In this document: positions 25,890 through 34,119 of the stretch, in pieces
Position numbering within the stretch: the stretch's first letter is position 1
How the letters are laid out: each line of letters begins with the position of its first letter
Assembly (NCBI RefSeq): GCF_003336245.1
Contig: NZ_QPHM01000001.1
Location: forward strand, 2,546,113 to 2,610,112
Length of the DNA stretch: 64,000 bases
Reading direction: 5' to 3'
DNA from: Haloplanus salinus
GTDB taxonomy: Archaea > Halobacteriota > Halobacteria > Halobacteriales > Haloferacaceae
The notes under the pieces: model-generated
Databases searched by the model: none
What the model was told of the DNA's origin: nothing
Seen by the model: only the letters and a program-made list of their open reading frames with translations
Translations under genes and position numbers: made by a program

Positions 25890-26475
25890 CTTCCGGCGGC
25901 TCGCTGGCAGCGTCGAGGTTCGCCGACCCGTAGTTGTGGATGGTCGCGGAGACGGCAAACAGACTCACGACGATCGTCATCCAGAGCAGCGGGGAGAGAG
26001 CACGGAACGGCGGGAGTCCGAGCCAGACGGCGACGACGATACCCGCTGACACCGCCGAGAGACCCAGATAGTACTGGTCCCACGATAGCTGTTCCTCGCC
26101 GACGACTTCGAGGTAGATGTCCATCTCGCCGACGGTGTCGGTGGGGTGGACCCGGCCGGTGTCGTGGTCGAAGCTGATCAGCCCCGTCCGCTCTAGCTTC
26201 GGCAAGTGTGACTGCTGGAGCGCCGTGTAGACGCGCTTTCGCTCCGTCGACGTCACCTCCTCGACGGGGCAGTCGTTCTCCCAGGCGGCGATCCGTTCGG
26301 CCAGCGAGCCGATGGTCGCCGTGTCGTCGTTCGACAGCGCGTACAGCGCGTATCGACGCCGTCGATTCGACAGGATGTCGAACACTTCCTGCTCCGTCGG
26401 CGCGGCGGGACGATCCGTCGGCTCGGCCGACGGATCGTCGTCCCTCTCCGGCGTGGTCCCCCTCTGTTGACTCAT
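25873..26475 (-). CDS. Membrane-anchored winged-helix regulator (DUF7344 type)
   Basis: A 200-residue protein. After an acidic N-terminus, residues about 27-100 form a winged helix (EVFDILSNRRRRYALYALSN, then LPKLERTGLISFDHDTGRVH), typical of the haloarchaeal DUF7344 regulators. Two membrane helices follow (about 133-155 and 160-180). This makes it a putative membrane-tethered transcription factor. A TATA-like tttaatac on the minus strand near 26508-26515 could drive it. Confidence 0.85.
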   Translation of the reverse strand: MSQQRGTTPERDDDPSAEPTDRPAAPTEQEVFDILSNRRRRYALYALSNDDTATIGSLAERIAAWENDCPVEEVTSTERKRVYTALQQSHLPKLERTGLISFDHDTGRVHPTDTVGEMDIYLEVVGEEQLSWDQYYLGLSAVSAGIVVAVWLGLPPFRALSPLLWMTIVVSLFAVSATIHNYGSANLDAASEPPEVSRRS

Positions 26476-26597
26476 CGCTCCACGGATACATCTATGCTCG
26501 CCACTGTGGTATTAAACTTCGTGGCCGAGTTATCCGATCTGATACACCCACACCGGCGAACCACAAGACACGAGGCACTCGACGGCGTGCAGGTCGT

Positions 26598-26954
26598 ATG
26601 AGCAACTATCTCGTCGCCATGGAGGCGGCTTGGTTGGTGCGTGACGTCGAGGACGTCGACGACGCCATCGGCGTCGCGGTCAGCGAAGCCGGCAAACGCC
26701 TCAACGAACAGGACAAGGAGTACGTCGAAGTCGAAGTCGGCGTCACTCCGTGTCCGGCCTGTGGCGAACCCTTCGACTCCGCGTTCATCGCCGCCAACAC
26801 CGCCCTCGTCGGCCTGCTCCTCGAAATCGAGGTGTTCAACGCCGACGGCGAGAATCACGCCACCCGGATCGCGAAAAGCGAAGTCGGTGGGGCTCTCCGC
26901 GACGTGCCGCTGTCGGTCATCGAAGTCGTGGAAACCGAGACCGAGGAGGACTGA
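26598..26954 (+). CDS. DUF555 (UPF0212) protein
   Basis: A 118-residue archaeal-specific protein starting SNYLVAMEAAWLVRDVEDVDDAIGVA without the repeat. It contains CPACGEPFDSAFIAANTALVGLLLEIEVFNADG and ends in an acidic tail. These are the hallmarks of the DUF555/UPF0212 family, which is widely conserved in Euryarchaeota and has no known function. The single CxxC could bind zinc with a partner. The next gene is convergent. Confidence 0.88.
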   Translation: MSNYLVAMEAAWLVRDVEDVDDAIGVAVSEAGKRLNEQDKEYVEVEVGVTPCPACGEPFDSAFIAANTALVGLLLEIEVFNADGENHATRIAKSEVGGALRDVPLSVIEVVETETEED

Positions 26955-26967
26955 CCGTCGGCGCCGC

Positions 26968-27132
26968 TCACTCCTCGCGCGCCTTCAGCCACTCGTCGAG
27001 GAGGGTCCTGATCGCCGCGGCTCGATTCTCCCGGTGGTCGGCGAAAGCGATGTCGTCGACCTCCTCGAGCGTCTCCGCGTCCAGTTCGATAGTCACCGTC
27101 TCCATTCCCGCGAGTCCGTCTCCCTCGTCCAT
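26968..27132 (-). CDS. Ribbon-helix-helix DNA-binding protein
   Basis: A 54-residue protein below usual ORF length cutoffs. METVTIELDAETLEEVDDIA is the beta strand and first helix of a CopG/Arc-type ribbon-helix-helix domain, and DHRENRAAAIRTLLDEWLKA is the second helix. It should dimerise to bind DNA. The first ATG at 27132 (MDEGDGLAG) or the internal Met10 could both be used. No toxin gene is adjacent, so it is more likely a free-standing regulator than an antitoxin. It is convergent with the DUF555 gene, 13 bases apart. Confidence 0.8.
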   Translation of the reverse strand: MDEGDGLAGMETVTIELDAETLEEVDDIAFADHRENRAAAIRTLLDEWLKAREE

Positions 27133-27397
27133 GGAGTTGAGTCCACGCGGGAGGCCTACAAATAGCTCCGTCAGACGACCGTCCGGCGCGCGTGTGACTC
27201 CACGGCGGCGACGGGTTCGCCGACGCTACTCGACGGGGAGACGAGTCGGCCGGCGTTCTCGCCGCTGACGAACGCCATCGACGCGTCCTCGGCCCGAGCC
27301 CGTTCGCGGAAGCGGGTCGCAACCGTCCCCGGGGACGCCCGCCGAGCGACGACCCCGTACCGACACGGCTTTGTCGTCGGCCGTCCGTCCGGACGAC

Positions 27398-27811
27398 GTG
27401 ACCCGACCACACCACTTCGGCGTCACCGTGACCGACCTCGATCGTGCGGTCGAGTTCTACCGTCACACCTTCGATCTGGACGCCGTCGAGCGCTTCAGCG
27501 TCTCCGGGGCGGCGTTCGCCGACGGCGTCGGCGTCGAGGGCGCGACGGGTCGCTTCGCCCACTTCGTCCTCGACGGCGCCCGGATCGAACTCGTCGAGTA
27601 CGACCCCGCGGGGCCGGCGAGGGACGATCCGACTGTAAACCGCCCCGGGGCGACGCATCTGGGTCTCGCCGTCGACGATCTCGACGCGTTCTACGCCGAC
27701 CTCGACCCGACCGTCGAGACGATAAGCGAGCCGCGAACGACCGAGAGCGGGACGCGAATCCTGTTCGTTCGCGACCCGGACGGGACGTTGATCGAGATAC
27801 TGGAGCCGTAA
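27398..27811 (+). CDS. VOC/glyoxalase-family protein
   Basis: A 137-residue vicinal-oxygen-chelate protein with two beta-alpha-beta-beta-beta modules: PHHFGVTVTDLDRAVEFYRH at the N-terminus and GATHLGLAVDDLDAFYADL near residue 83, then RILFVRDPDGTLIEILEP at the end. Likely metal ligands are His (PHHFG), Glu (RIELVEY), His (THLGL) and Glu (IEILE), as in glyoxalase I or dioxygenases. I use the GTG start at 27398; a TTG nine codons earlier is possible. The substrate is unknown. Confidence 0.85.
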   Translation: MTRPHHFGVTVTDLDRAVEFYRHTFDLDAVERFSVSGAAFADGVGVEGATGRFAHFVLDGARIELVEYDPAGPARDDPTVNRPGATHLGLAVDDLDAFYADLDPTVETISEPRTTESGTRILFVRDPDGTLIEILEP

Positions 27812-27997
27812 ACGGCCGCCCCGCCGGAACCGAAACAAAGGCCTTTTTACCCGACATGACTACTTTGAGTGAAGCGAGCGATTGACTCCGACCCAGTATG
27901 CTCGGACACACCACCTGCCGTCCTGGCGACGGGTCGACCTGGCGGCTTCGGTCCGTGTGCTCGGAGGCGGCGCCGACTCGCCGGAGAGTGCAACCAC

Positions 27998-28273
27998 ATG
28001 AGTGAGAACGACACTTGGGACGTGGTCTGGGACGACGATCACGACGCCTACACGATGCGATACGACCGCGACGGCCTCGCCCCCAGCGTCGCCGCTGCCG
28101 TGTTGCTAGAGACGGCGCTGGACGCGGAGACCGACCCTCTCTTCGATTACGTAGACCCCGACGCTCTCGACGCCATCGTCGACGGTTCCGAGGCGGCGGT
28201 GACGGTCACGTTCGACGTCGAGGCGGCCACGGTGACCGTTCACGCCGACAGCCGAGTGTTCGTCCGGGTCTAA
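27998..28273 (+). CDS. HalOD1 output-domain protein
   Basis: A 91-residue stand-alone HalOD1 domain (TWDVVWDDDHDAYTMRYDRD and then PSVAAAVLLETALDAETDPL, ending DALDAIVDGSEAAVTVTFDV and so on). HalOD1 is a haloarchaeal output domain found alone or fused to receivers; its action is not established. It is convergent with the SnoaL-like gene with a 4-base overlap. Confidence 0.82.
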   Translation: MSENDTWDVVWDDDHDAYTMRYDRDGLAPSVAAAVLLETALDAETDPLFDYVDPDALDAIVDGSEAAVTVTFDVEAATVTVHADSRVFVRV

Positions 28274-28617
28274 ACCTTCGGTTCGACCTTGCCGGCGAAC
28301 GTCTGTCGGGTGATGACGCCGTCTTCGACGACGAACGTGTCCGTACAGAACTCGTAGTCGTTGTCGGGCGTCTCCCCGTGCCAGACGATGTACGCGTACT
28401 CGCCTTCGATCTCCTTCCGGTCGAGTTCGACGGTCGAGCCGTCCTGTGAGAACTCCTCGAACAGCCCGGCGAACAGCCCTTCGATCTCGTCGAGGCCCCG
28501 GAAGGTTCCCATGTTGGTGATGACGACGGAGTCGTCGGTGTAGTCGGCGAGGCACTCGTCGAGGTCCTGTCCGGTGAACGCGTCGAGGTGGTGGTCGAGT
28601 ACGTGTTCGGTGGTCAT
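28270..28617 (-). CDS. SnoaL/NTF2-like protein
   Basis: A 115-residue NTF2-like fold protein: HVLDHHLDAFTGQDLDECLA, DYTDDSVVITNMGTFRGLDE and FVVEDGVITRQTFAGKVEP are the typical order of the SnoaL-like family, which includes small isomerases, cyclases and binding proteins. It has a cone-shaped pocket by family analogy, but no specific ligand can be given. Confidence 0.85.
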   Translation of the reverse strand: MTTEHVLDHHLDAFTGQDLDECLADYTDDSVVITNMGTFRGLDEIEGLFAGLFEEFSQDGSTVELDRKEIEGEYAYIVWHGETPDNDYEFCTDTFVVEDGVITRQTFAGKVEPKV

Positions 28618-28680
28618 CGTCCCACCGTGGTATTCGCCCCCACGGTCATGAACGTTGCCCGCCCCGGCGGCCCGGTGAGC

Positions 28681-28788
28681 CTACCCCCCGAAGTAGAGGA
28701 CGGCGTAGCCGAGTACGGCGGCGAGCAGGATCAACGCCATCAAGTATCCGAACAGTCCGTCGGGTGTCGTCGACGATGGCAGGTTCAT
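28681..28788 (-). CDS. 35-residue single-helix membrane peptide
   Basis: The frame encodes MNLPSSTTPDGLFGYLMALI followed by LLAAVLGYAVLYFGG, a short polar N-terminus and one membrane helix that ends in FGG. The start is the only ATG close to the helix. Its codon usage is like neighbouring genes. Similar tiny single-pass proteins are common in haloarchaea, with unknown function. Confidence 0.55.
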   Translation of the reverse strand: MNLPSSTTPDGLFGYLMALILLAAVLGYAVLYFGG

Positions 28789-28902
28789 ATTTCGGGCTAC
28801 GACACCCCAACTGAAGAGCGTAACGCTCGGCCGAGTCGGGATTATCACTGTCGAGAGCGAGGCCACAAGCGATAATTGTCCACCCCGTCTCGACTTCACC
28901 CA

Positions 28903-30189
28903 ATGTCATTTACGCGACGGGGCGTCCTCGCGGCTGTCGCGCTCGCCCAGTCGAATCTCCTCGGCGGCTGCTTCGGTGGCGCCGACGGCACGCGAGCGGA
29001 GCGCGGATCGACCGGCGGCGCCGATCCCACTGCCACGGCTCCACCCGACCCCACGGCGAGTGAGCCGACGGCGACCGGGACGCCGACGCCGACGCCCGTC
29101 GCCAACGCCGGGATGGCCGCCACGACGACGACCCTCCTCTCCGAGTTCGAGTGGTTCCGTTCGGAGTACGACACGACGCTCACCCAGTTCCGAATCACGG
29201 TCAATCAGGTGTACACCGTCCTCACGGAGGTCGAGGCGGCCGAGACACGGACCGAATCCGACGTGGCGGCGCTCCGGGCGGCGACGACGGACCTCGCGGA
29301 GTTCGTCCGGGCGAACCTCGCCGGTCACTTCGAAGTCGACCCGGCGCTCCGGACGGGGAACAACGTCCACGTCCGGAACGTAGAACGCGGCGTTTCCCGG
29401 GGCGACCGCGAGTTCCAGGACACCGCCATCTCGCGGGCGAAGTCGTTCTACCAGCGGGTCATCTCGAACCAGTACGTCTCCAACGAACTGTCTCGCCGAC
29501 CCGTCTACGGCCCGCTATACGACATGCTCGTTCCGGGCGGGTCGACCGACCGCATCGTCGCGCTCGTGAGCGAGGACGACGGCTTCGTGACGTGGGCACA
29601 TCCCGACCTCGACGACTCGACGGCCGACGACGGCGTCGACCGACACACCCACGAGTTCCCGAGCGGTCACCGGGTGTTCACCCACGCTCACGCCAACTCG
29701 CCGCCACATCCGCTCCGGGACCACACGAACGAACCCGAACTGAACCGACTCTACGCCTACGGCGACGACGGCGTGGGCATCCTCTTCGACGCCGCATCCT
29801 ACCGCGAGCGCCTCGACGACTTCGAGCCGACCCTGACCGGCCTGTTCGGCCCCGTCAAATCCGACGGCCGCACGACGGGCGTGACGTTCATGATCGGCTC
29901 CGTCGGCCCGGGCTGGGACGCCGTCCCGGCGTACGTGGAAGCGTTCGACTCCGTCGACGCGGCGCAGGCGGTGACCGAATCGACCGACGTCGTCGGTTCC
30001 GAGGGCGTCATGTCGCTCGCGGGTCGCGACTGGGAGCGCGTCTTCTACGACGTGGCCGGCACGACGATCTACGCCTACCGCCTCCGGGCCGGCCGGGCCG
30101 TGATCACCGCATTGCCCTCCGACGTACCGTGGGAGCGCCGCCCGGAGTGGGCAGCGGGCCTGCGCGGGACGTGGCTCGCGGCCGAGTGA
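28903..30189 (+). CDS. Tat lipoprotein of unknown function
   Basis: A 428-residue exported lipoprotein. It has a Tat-type TRRG motif, hydrophobic stretch VLAAVALAQSNLL and lipobox GGC (Cys24), followed by a Thr/Pro linker (about 45-75). The mature protein starts with a helical region (LLSEFEWFRSEYDTTLTQFR) and contains His-rich FPSGHRVFTHAHANSPPHPL near residue 260, which may bind metal. I do not recognise the family. Start at the ATG at 28903 gives a complete signal peptide. Confidence 0.75.
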   Translation: MSFTRRGVLAAVALAQSNLLGGCFGGADGTRAERGSTGGADPTATAPPDPTASEPTATGTPTPTPVANAGMAATTTTLLSEFEWFRSEYDTTLTQFRITVNQVYTVLTEVEAAETRTESDVAALRAATTDLAEFVRANLAGHFEVDPALRTGNNVHVRNVERGVSRGDREFQDTAISRAKSFYQRVISNQYVSNELSRRPVYGPLYDMLVPGGSTDRIVALVSEDDGFVTWAHPDLDDSTADDGVDRHTHEFPSGHRVFTHAHANSPPHPLRDHTNEPELNRLYAYGDDGVGILFDAASYRERLDDFEPTLTGLFGPVKSDGRTTGVTFMIGSVGPGWDAVPAYVEAFDSVDAAQAVTESTDVVGSEGVMSLAGRDWERVFYDVAGTTIYAYRLRAGRAVITALPSDVPWERRPEWAAGLRGTWLAAE

Positions 30190-30259
30190 GTCGGCGCCGC
30201 CACCGAGTTCCGTCGGCTTCGGTCGTTGCGACTATGAACGCTCGCCACGAAGGCTCCGT

Positions 30260-30817
30260 GTGGAGCGACAGCCGACGCCACGGCCAGCGATACGGGCGGC
30301 GCTTCGCGAGGCCCTCACCGCGGACCGCGAATCGTTTCGGGGGACCGTCGGCCGCCTCGCGGACGAGCACGGATTCGACGCCGAGCGCCTCGCCACGGAC
30401 CCGGAGACGTTCGACTGCCCCGACGCAGTCGGGTCGATAGACCCGCCCGCCAGGCGGCTCGTCTGGCGAGCGTGGACGCTCGAAGACGCGCCCCTCGGCG
30501 TCGTCCTCACCGGCGCGGCGTACCACGACAACCCCCTGTTGTACGCCAACCGCACGACCCGCCGGCTGACCGGCTACTCGCTGCCCGCGCTCTCCGGTGA
30601 GAACCTGCGACGGCTGCAGGGGCCCGGAACCGACCCAGAGACGGTCGACGGCCTTCGGGACGCGCTCCGTGGCTGGAACGAGGTTACGGTCGACCTACGC
30701 AACTACCGCGCCGACGGCACCCCGTTCACCAACCGGGTAACGCTCGTCCCCGTGCCGGACGATACCGGCACCGTACAACACTGGTTCGGACTGCAGGCGG
30801 CCGTCCCCGAGCCGTGA
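30260..30817 (+). CDS. LOV-like PAS protein lacking the photoactive cysteine
   Basis: A 185-residue protein with an N-terminal helical region (1-70) and a PAS domain of the LOV subclass. DNPLLYANRTTRRLTGYSLP and NYRADGTPFTNRVTLVPVPD match LOV, including the flavin-contacting Asn residues. The photoactive motif GRNCRFLQ is replaced by GENLRRLQ (113-120), so Leu116 stands where the adduct-forming Cys should be. It may still bind flavin and work as a redox sensor, or have lost photochemistry. The start is a GTG. No kinase or output domain is fused. Confidence 0.75.
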   Translation: MERQPTPRPAIRAALREALTADRESFRGTVGRLADEHGFDAERLATDPETFDCPDAVGSIDPPARRLVWRAWTLEDAPLGVVLTGAAYHDNPLLYANRTTRRLTGYSLPALSGENLRRLQGPGTDPETVDGLRDALRGWNEVTVDLRNYRADGTPFTNRVTLVPVPDDTGTVQHWFGLQAAVPEP

Positions 30818-30842
30818 CCGGCCGGGGCGTGACGGACGGCCG

Positions 30843-31073
30843 TGGTGGGGGCCGACCGAACGGTCCGGCGTCCCCCGCGAGAACGTCACGCTCGTCGACA
30901 ACGAGGGCATCGTCACGGCGGCCCGCGCCGACGCCATCGGACCGATGCTGGTCGGTATGGACAAGCCCGTCTACGTGCTTCAGCGTGGCGACGAGGTAAC
31001 GCGCCGTTCGACGCGTCCCCACTGCGTCTCGCTTCCCACGGGCGGCGCCGGGACCGCCCGACGGTCGACGTAG
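30843..31073 (+). pseudogene. Remnant of malic enzyme (MaeB-like) gene
   Basis: No intact gene is present, but one frame reads GVPRENVTLVDNEGIVTAAR at about 30864-30923, like the malic-domain strand of NADP-malic enzymes. It runs directly into ADAIGPMLVGMDKPVYVLQR and GDEV, like the far C-terminal phosphotransacetylase part of the same enzyme. The frame then degenerates to a stop at 31071. The two pieces are hundreds of residues apart in intact proteins, so this looks like a gene shortened by a large internal deletion. There is no start codon or promoter of note. Confidence 0.5.
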
Positions 31074-31188
31074 CCGGCGCGCCGGGTGGTCTCCCGCCGC
31101 CCTCGGCCGTCGAGGGGACGCCGCCACGCGACGGGGGTCCTCGGGGTCGTGCTCAAGGTTTTTGCTCGCTCCCGGCGAAGTGTGCGGT

Positions 31189-32064
31189 ATGTCCGCCCGT
31201 GTTCTGGTGCCGGTCGACGGTTCGGCGGAATCACGACGCGCGTTCACCCACGCCACCGTACGGTTTCCCGATCAAGACATCGTCGTGTTGCACGTGATCG
31301 AACCGTTCGCGGATCATACGAAAGCCGGCGGACACGGTAGTGGGCGAACGGAACACGTATTCGAGAAGCGACAGCGACTGCTGGACGACGTCGTCGAACG
31401 CGACGACGGCACCGGGACGATCACGACGGACCTCGTCTACGGCCGGCCGGTTCACGCGATTCCGCGGTACGTGGAGACGAACGAAATCGACGAGGTGGTC
31501 ATGGGCTCCCGTGGGCACGGGGGGACGGCGCGTCTCCTGTTGGGGAGCGTCGCGGACGCGGTCGTCCGTCGCGTCCCGGTTCCGGTGACCGTCGTTCGGT
31601 CGACCGACGATGGTGACGACGACCGTCACCGGCCGGTCGCGCGCGTCCTCGTCCCGTTCGATCAGTCCGTCTGTTCGCGCAACGCGCTCGACTATGCGTT
31701 CGAGCGGTTTCCGGACGCGGCGGTGACGGCGCTTTTCGTGGAGTATCCGCGGTTGGAGACGTACGAACGCGTCGCGTCGGAAGACGACCTCGACGACGTG
31801 GCCGCCGCGAGCGGCGTCGCCGAGTACACCCGCGACGTCCTCGCGACGGCACGACGGATCGCGGAACGGAACGACCGGGCGGTCGAAACCGCGACCGCAA
31901 CGGGGGATCCCTCCGGGGGCATCATAGGGTGGATCGACCGAAACGACGTCGACCACGTGGTGATCGGCTGTCACGGGCGGAGCGGCGTCGCCAGATGGCT
32001 CCTCGGAAGCGTCGCGGAGGCCGTCGTCCGCCGTGCGCCCGTTCCCGTCACGACCGTGAAATAG
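31189..32064 (+). CDS. Tandem-domain universal stress protein
   Basis: A 291-residue protein with two UspA domains. Domain 1 (about 1-143) starts SARVLVPVDGSAESRRAFTH and has the ATP motif GSRGHGGTARLLLGSVADAVV. Domain 2 (about 150-291) starts RVLVPFDQSVCSRNALDYAF and has GCHGRSGVARWLLGSVAEAVV. Both have the G-x2-G-x9-G[ST] nucleotide motif, so both are likely ATP-binding. The start is the ATG before SARVLVPVDG. It faces, tail to tail, a duplicated membrane protein and a further Usp gene. Confidence 0.93.
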   Translation: MSARVLVPVDGSAESRRAFTHATVRFPDQDIVVLHVIEPFADHTKAGGHGSGRTEHVFEKRQRLLDDVVERDDGTGTITTDLVYGRPVHAIPRYVETNEIDEVVMGSRGHGGTARLLLGSVADAVVRRVPVPVTVVRSTDDGDDDRHRPVARVLVPFDQSVCSRNALDYAFERFPDAAVTALFVEYPRLETYERVASEDDLDDVAAASGVAEYTRDVLATARRIAERNDRAVETATATGDPSGGIIGWIDRNDVDHVVIGCHGRSGVARWLLGSVAEAVVRRAPVPVTTVK

Positions 32065-32207
32065 CCGTGTCGACGGCCGGCGGTACGTCCGACGGTATCC
32101 ACGGGTTTCCGCCCGGATACACACCGTTCATCGATCGGTCAGTACGGAAGCGGTCGAGCCACCCCACCCGCTCGACGACGCCTCCCCCGTGGTTCGTCCG
32201 GGTCTTC

Positions 32208-33233
32208 TCAGGTCGTTTCCTCCGCCGGCGCCCGGTACCCTCGGCGGACCAACTGGAAGAGGTCGACCAGCCGGAGGGTGCCGTGGATACCAAGAGACGC
32301 CCCGAAGGCAATCGTCCCCAGTTTCCCGCCCGAGCCGCCGACGAAAGGCAGCGTGTAGACGACGACCAGCCCGACGCCGACGCCGGTGACCCCGAGCCAC
32401 CACTCGTTCGGGATGCGTCTGGGATCCGTCATCCCGGCGAACGACGCGGAGTACGTGGCTGCGGCGAACAGTCTTCCCGAGTGGCCGAAAACCAGCGGGA
32501 GCAAGACCCCGCCGACCGCACCCACGACTCCGGAGGCCAGTACGGGGCTGGCGGCCGCACGCGTGTGGATGGCGAAGGTGACGACGGCGCCGAGCGCGGC
32601 GACCCCGACCACGGAGACGACGGCCGACTCGCCGGGGAGCGCACCGCGCTGGAACGAGCCGGCGGTCGGGACCGCGACCAGCGACACCCCGACGAACGCG
32701 GTCGTTCCCAGCTTGCCACCCAGGCCATGAAACACCGGATGGGCGGCGGTGAACAGTAGCCCGGCCAACACTGCGGCGAGGGTGACCTGCCAGTACGACC
32801 CGAACACCTCCGGAGAGGTCATCCCGACGAACGCGCCACAGTACACTGGGACGGCCACACGCTGGACGACGACGGCGGCGCCGACACCGACGAGGCTGGC
32901 CGATACGATCGGGGAGAGTCCGAGCTCCGTGGCACCGGCGACGGTGAGCAGCGTGCCACCGGCGACGGCCACGAGGTTCCAGCGCGCCCCGTCGACGACG
33001 ACCGCTCCGTCGCGGATCACGCGACGTAGTTCCCACCATTCGCATCTGATTCCAGCCCCGACTGCGAGGGTCCCCGCGGCGAGGATCGGACTCAGTACCA
33101 CGTGTCCCCGTGGTAGCAGGGTACCCCAGACGCCGACCCCGAAGAGAGCGAGCGGTGGCACCGCTAGGAGGAGAAAGCCCACCACCACCGACGGCCGGGG
33201 GAGCGACCAGTCGTTCGCACGCCAGTGTGGCAT
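32208..33233 (-). CDS. Polytopic membrane protein with internal duplication
   Basis: A 341-residue protein with about ten hydrophobic segments. It has an internal repeat: FVGMTSPEVFGSYWQVTLAA then GGKLGTTAFVGVSLVAVPT in the first half correspond to FAGMTDPRRIPNEWWLGVTG then GGKLGTIAFGASLGIHGT in the second half. Two inverted or parallel five-helix bundles, as in secondary transporters, would fit, but the family is not one I can name. It lies between two Usp genes, which often sit beside the membrane transporters they regulate. Confidence 0.7.
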   Translation of the reverse strand: MPHWRANDWSLPRPSVVVGFLLLAVPPLALFGVGVWGTLLPRGHVVLSPILAAGTLAVGAGIRCEWWELRRVIRDGAVVVDGARWNLVAVAGGTLLTVAGATELGLSPIVSASLVGVGAAVVVQRVAVPVYCGAFVGMTSPEVFGSYWQVTLAAVLAGLLFTAAHPVFHGLGGKLGTTAFVGVSLVAVPTAGSFQRGALPGESAVVSVVGVAALGAVVTFAIHTRAAASPVLASGVVGAVGGVLLPLVFGHSGRLFAAATYSASFAGMTDPRRIPNEWWLGVTGVGVGLVVVYTLPFVGGSGGKLGTIAFGASLGIHGTLRLVDLFQLVRRGYRAPAEETT

Positions 33234-33404
33234 GTGTCTCTCGGTCGGCTGGTCAGTCCGGGTCGATACGTGGCGGTCGACCGTCCGACTCCGTTCGCCA
33301 CGCCGACCGCGACCCCACTCGCACGCGACGTGGCCGGCGACTGCGGGCGCCGGGGACGCCGGCTCGCCGCCCGCGGTCGACGAGACGCCGGAACACGGGT
33401 CGAC

Positions 33405-33842
33405 TCAGTCCCCGTCGCCGATGTTGACGACGAACACCGGGACGGACGCGTTCTCGACGACGCGGTCGGTGACGCTGCCGAGGTGTGCGAGGCGGTCACG
33501 ACCGGTCCGGCCGTGGGTGCCCATCGCGATGACGTCGACGTCGGTCTCCGCGACGTAGTCGAGGATGGTCTTGTACGGGATGCCCTCGCGGACGTCGGTG
33601 ACGGCGTCGACGCCGGCGTTTTCGGCCGCTTCGGCGACGGCGGCGACGGCCGCCCCGCCCCGCTCGGTCAACCGCTCGACCAGGTCCTCGCGGTCCTCGT
33701 CGGCCGCGAGTTCGAACCGCCGGTCGACCACGTACAGCGCGTGGATCCAGGCGTCGTACCGTCGCGCCATCTCCACGGCGTGTTCGAGCGTCCGGTCGAC
33801 CCCTTCGCTCCCGTCCGTCGGAACGAGTATCGCGTCGTACAC
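33405..33842 (-). CDS. Universal stress protein (UspA)
   Basis: A 145-residue UspA domain: YDAILVPTDGSEGVDRTLEH at the N-terminus and GTHGRTGRDRLAHLGSVTDR at the ATP-binding motif. The spacer of the motif has one extra residue compared with its paralogues. I use the GTG at 33842, directly before the conserved YDAILVP; a TTG ten codons upstream is less likely. Located beside the polytopic membrane protein, in the same orientation. Confidence 0.9.
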   Translation of the reverse strand: MYDAILVPTDGSEGVDRTLEHAVEMARRYDAWIHALYVVDRRFELAADEDREDLVERLTERGGAAVAAVAEAAENAGVDAVTDVREGIPYKTILDYVAETDVDVIAMGTHGRTGRDRLAHLGSVTDRVVENASVPVFVVNIGDGD

Positions 33843-33936
33843 GGTCGATCGTTCGCCCTCGGGGCACTTCAAACGCTACGACCGTGGCGCGGGTGGCCGT
33901 AACGTACATATCGGTCCCCTGCACTGATTTGCACGT

Positions 33937-34092
33937 ATGCCGAGCTGTCAGAACTGTGGCTCGTTCGTCACCGACGACTACGTCCGAGTGTTCGCCCCGA
34001 CCGGCATGACCGAACCGCGCGTCTGTCCGAACTGCGAGGACCTCGTCCGCGACGGCGCGGACGTGCGACGGGCGCGCGCGAGACGCACCTGA
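33937..34092 (+). CDS. Small zinc-ribbon protein (DUF7563 type)
   Basis: A 51-residue protein: PSCQNCGSFVTDDYVRVFAP then EPRVCPNCEDLVRDGADVRR. The cysteines form two CxxC knuckles (C4/C7 and C30/C33), so one zinc ion is expected. It ends in a basic RARARRT tail. It is too short for ordinary gene calling, but such 50-residue zinc proteins are widely conserved in haloarchaea. It is 27 bases upstream of dphB on the same strand. Confidence 0.85.
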   Translation: MPSCQNCGSFVTDDYVRVFAPTGMTEPRVCPNCEDLVRDGADVRRARARRT

Positions 34093-34119
34093 TTTACCTC
34101 CCCGCGACCCACGGCCGGT

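Noticed and set aside
27171..27410. Minus-strand 79-codon frame ending MAFVSGENAGRLVSPSSSVG and so on
   Set aside because: The C-terminal 35 residues look protein-like, but the first half is Arg-rich and no start signal is seen. It could be a gene fragment; not strong enough to list.
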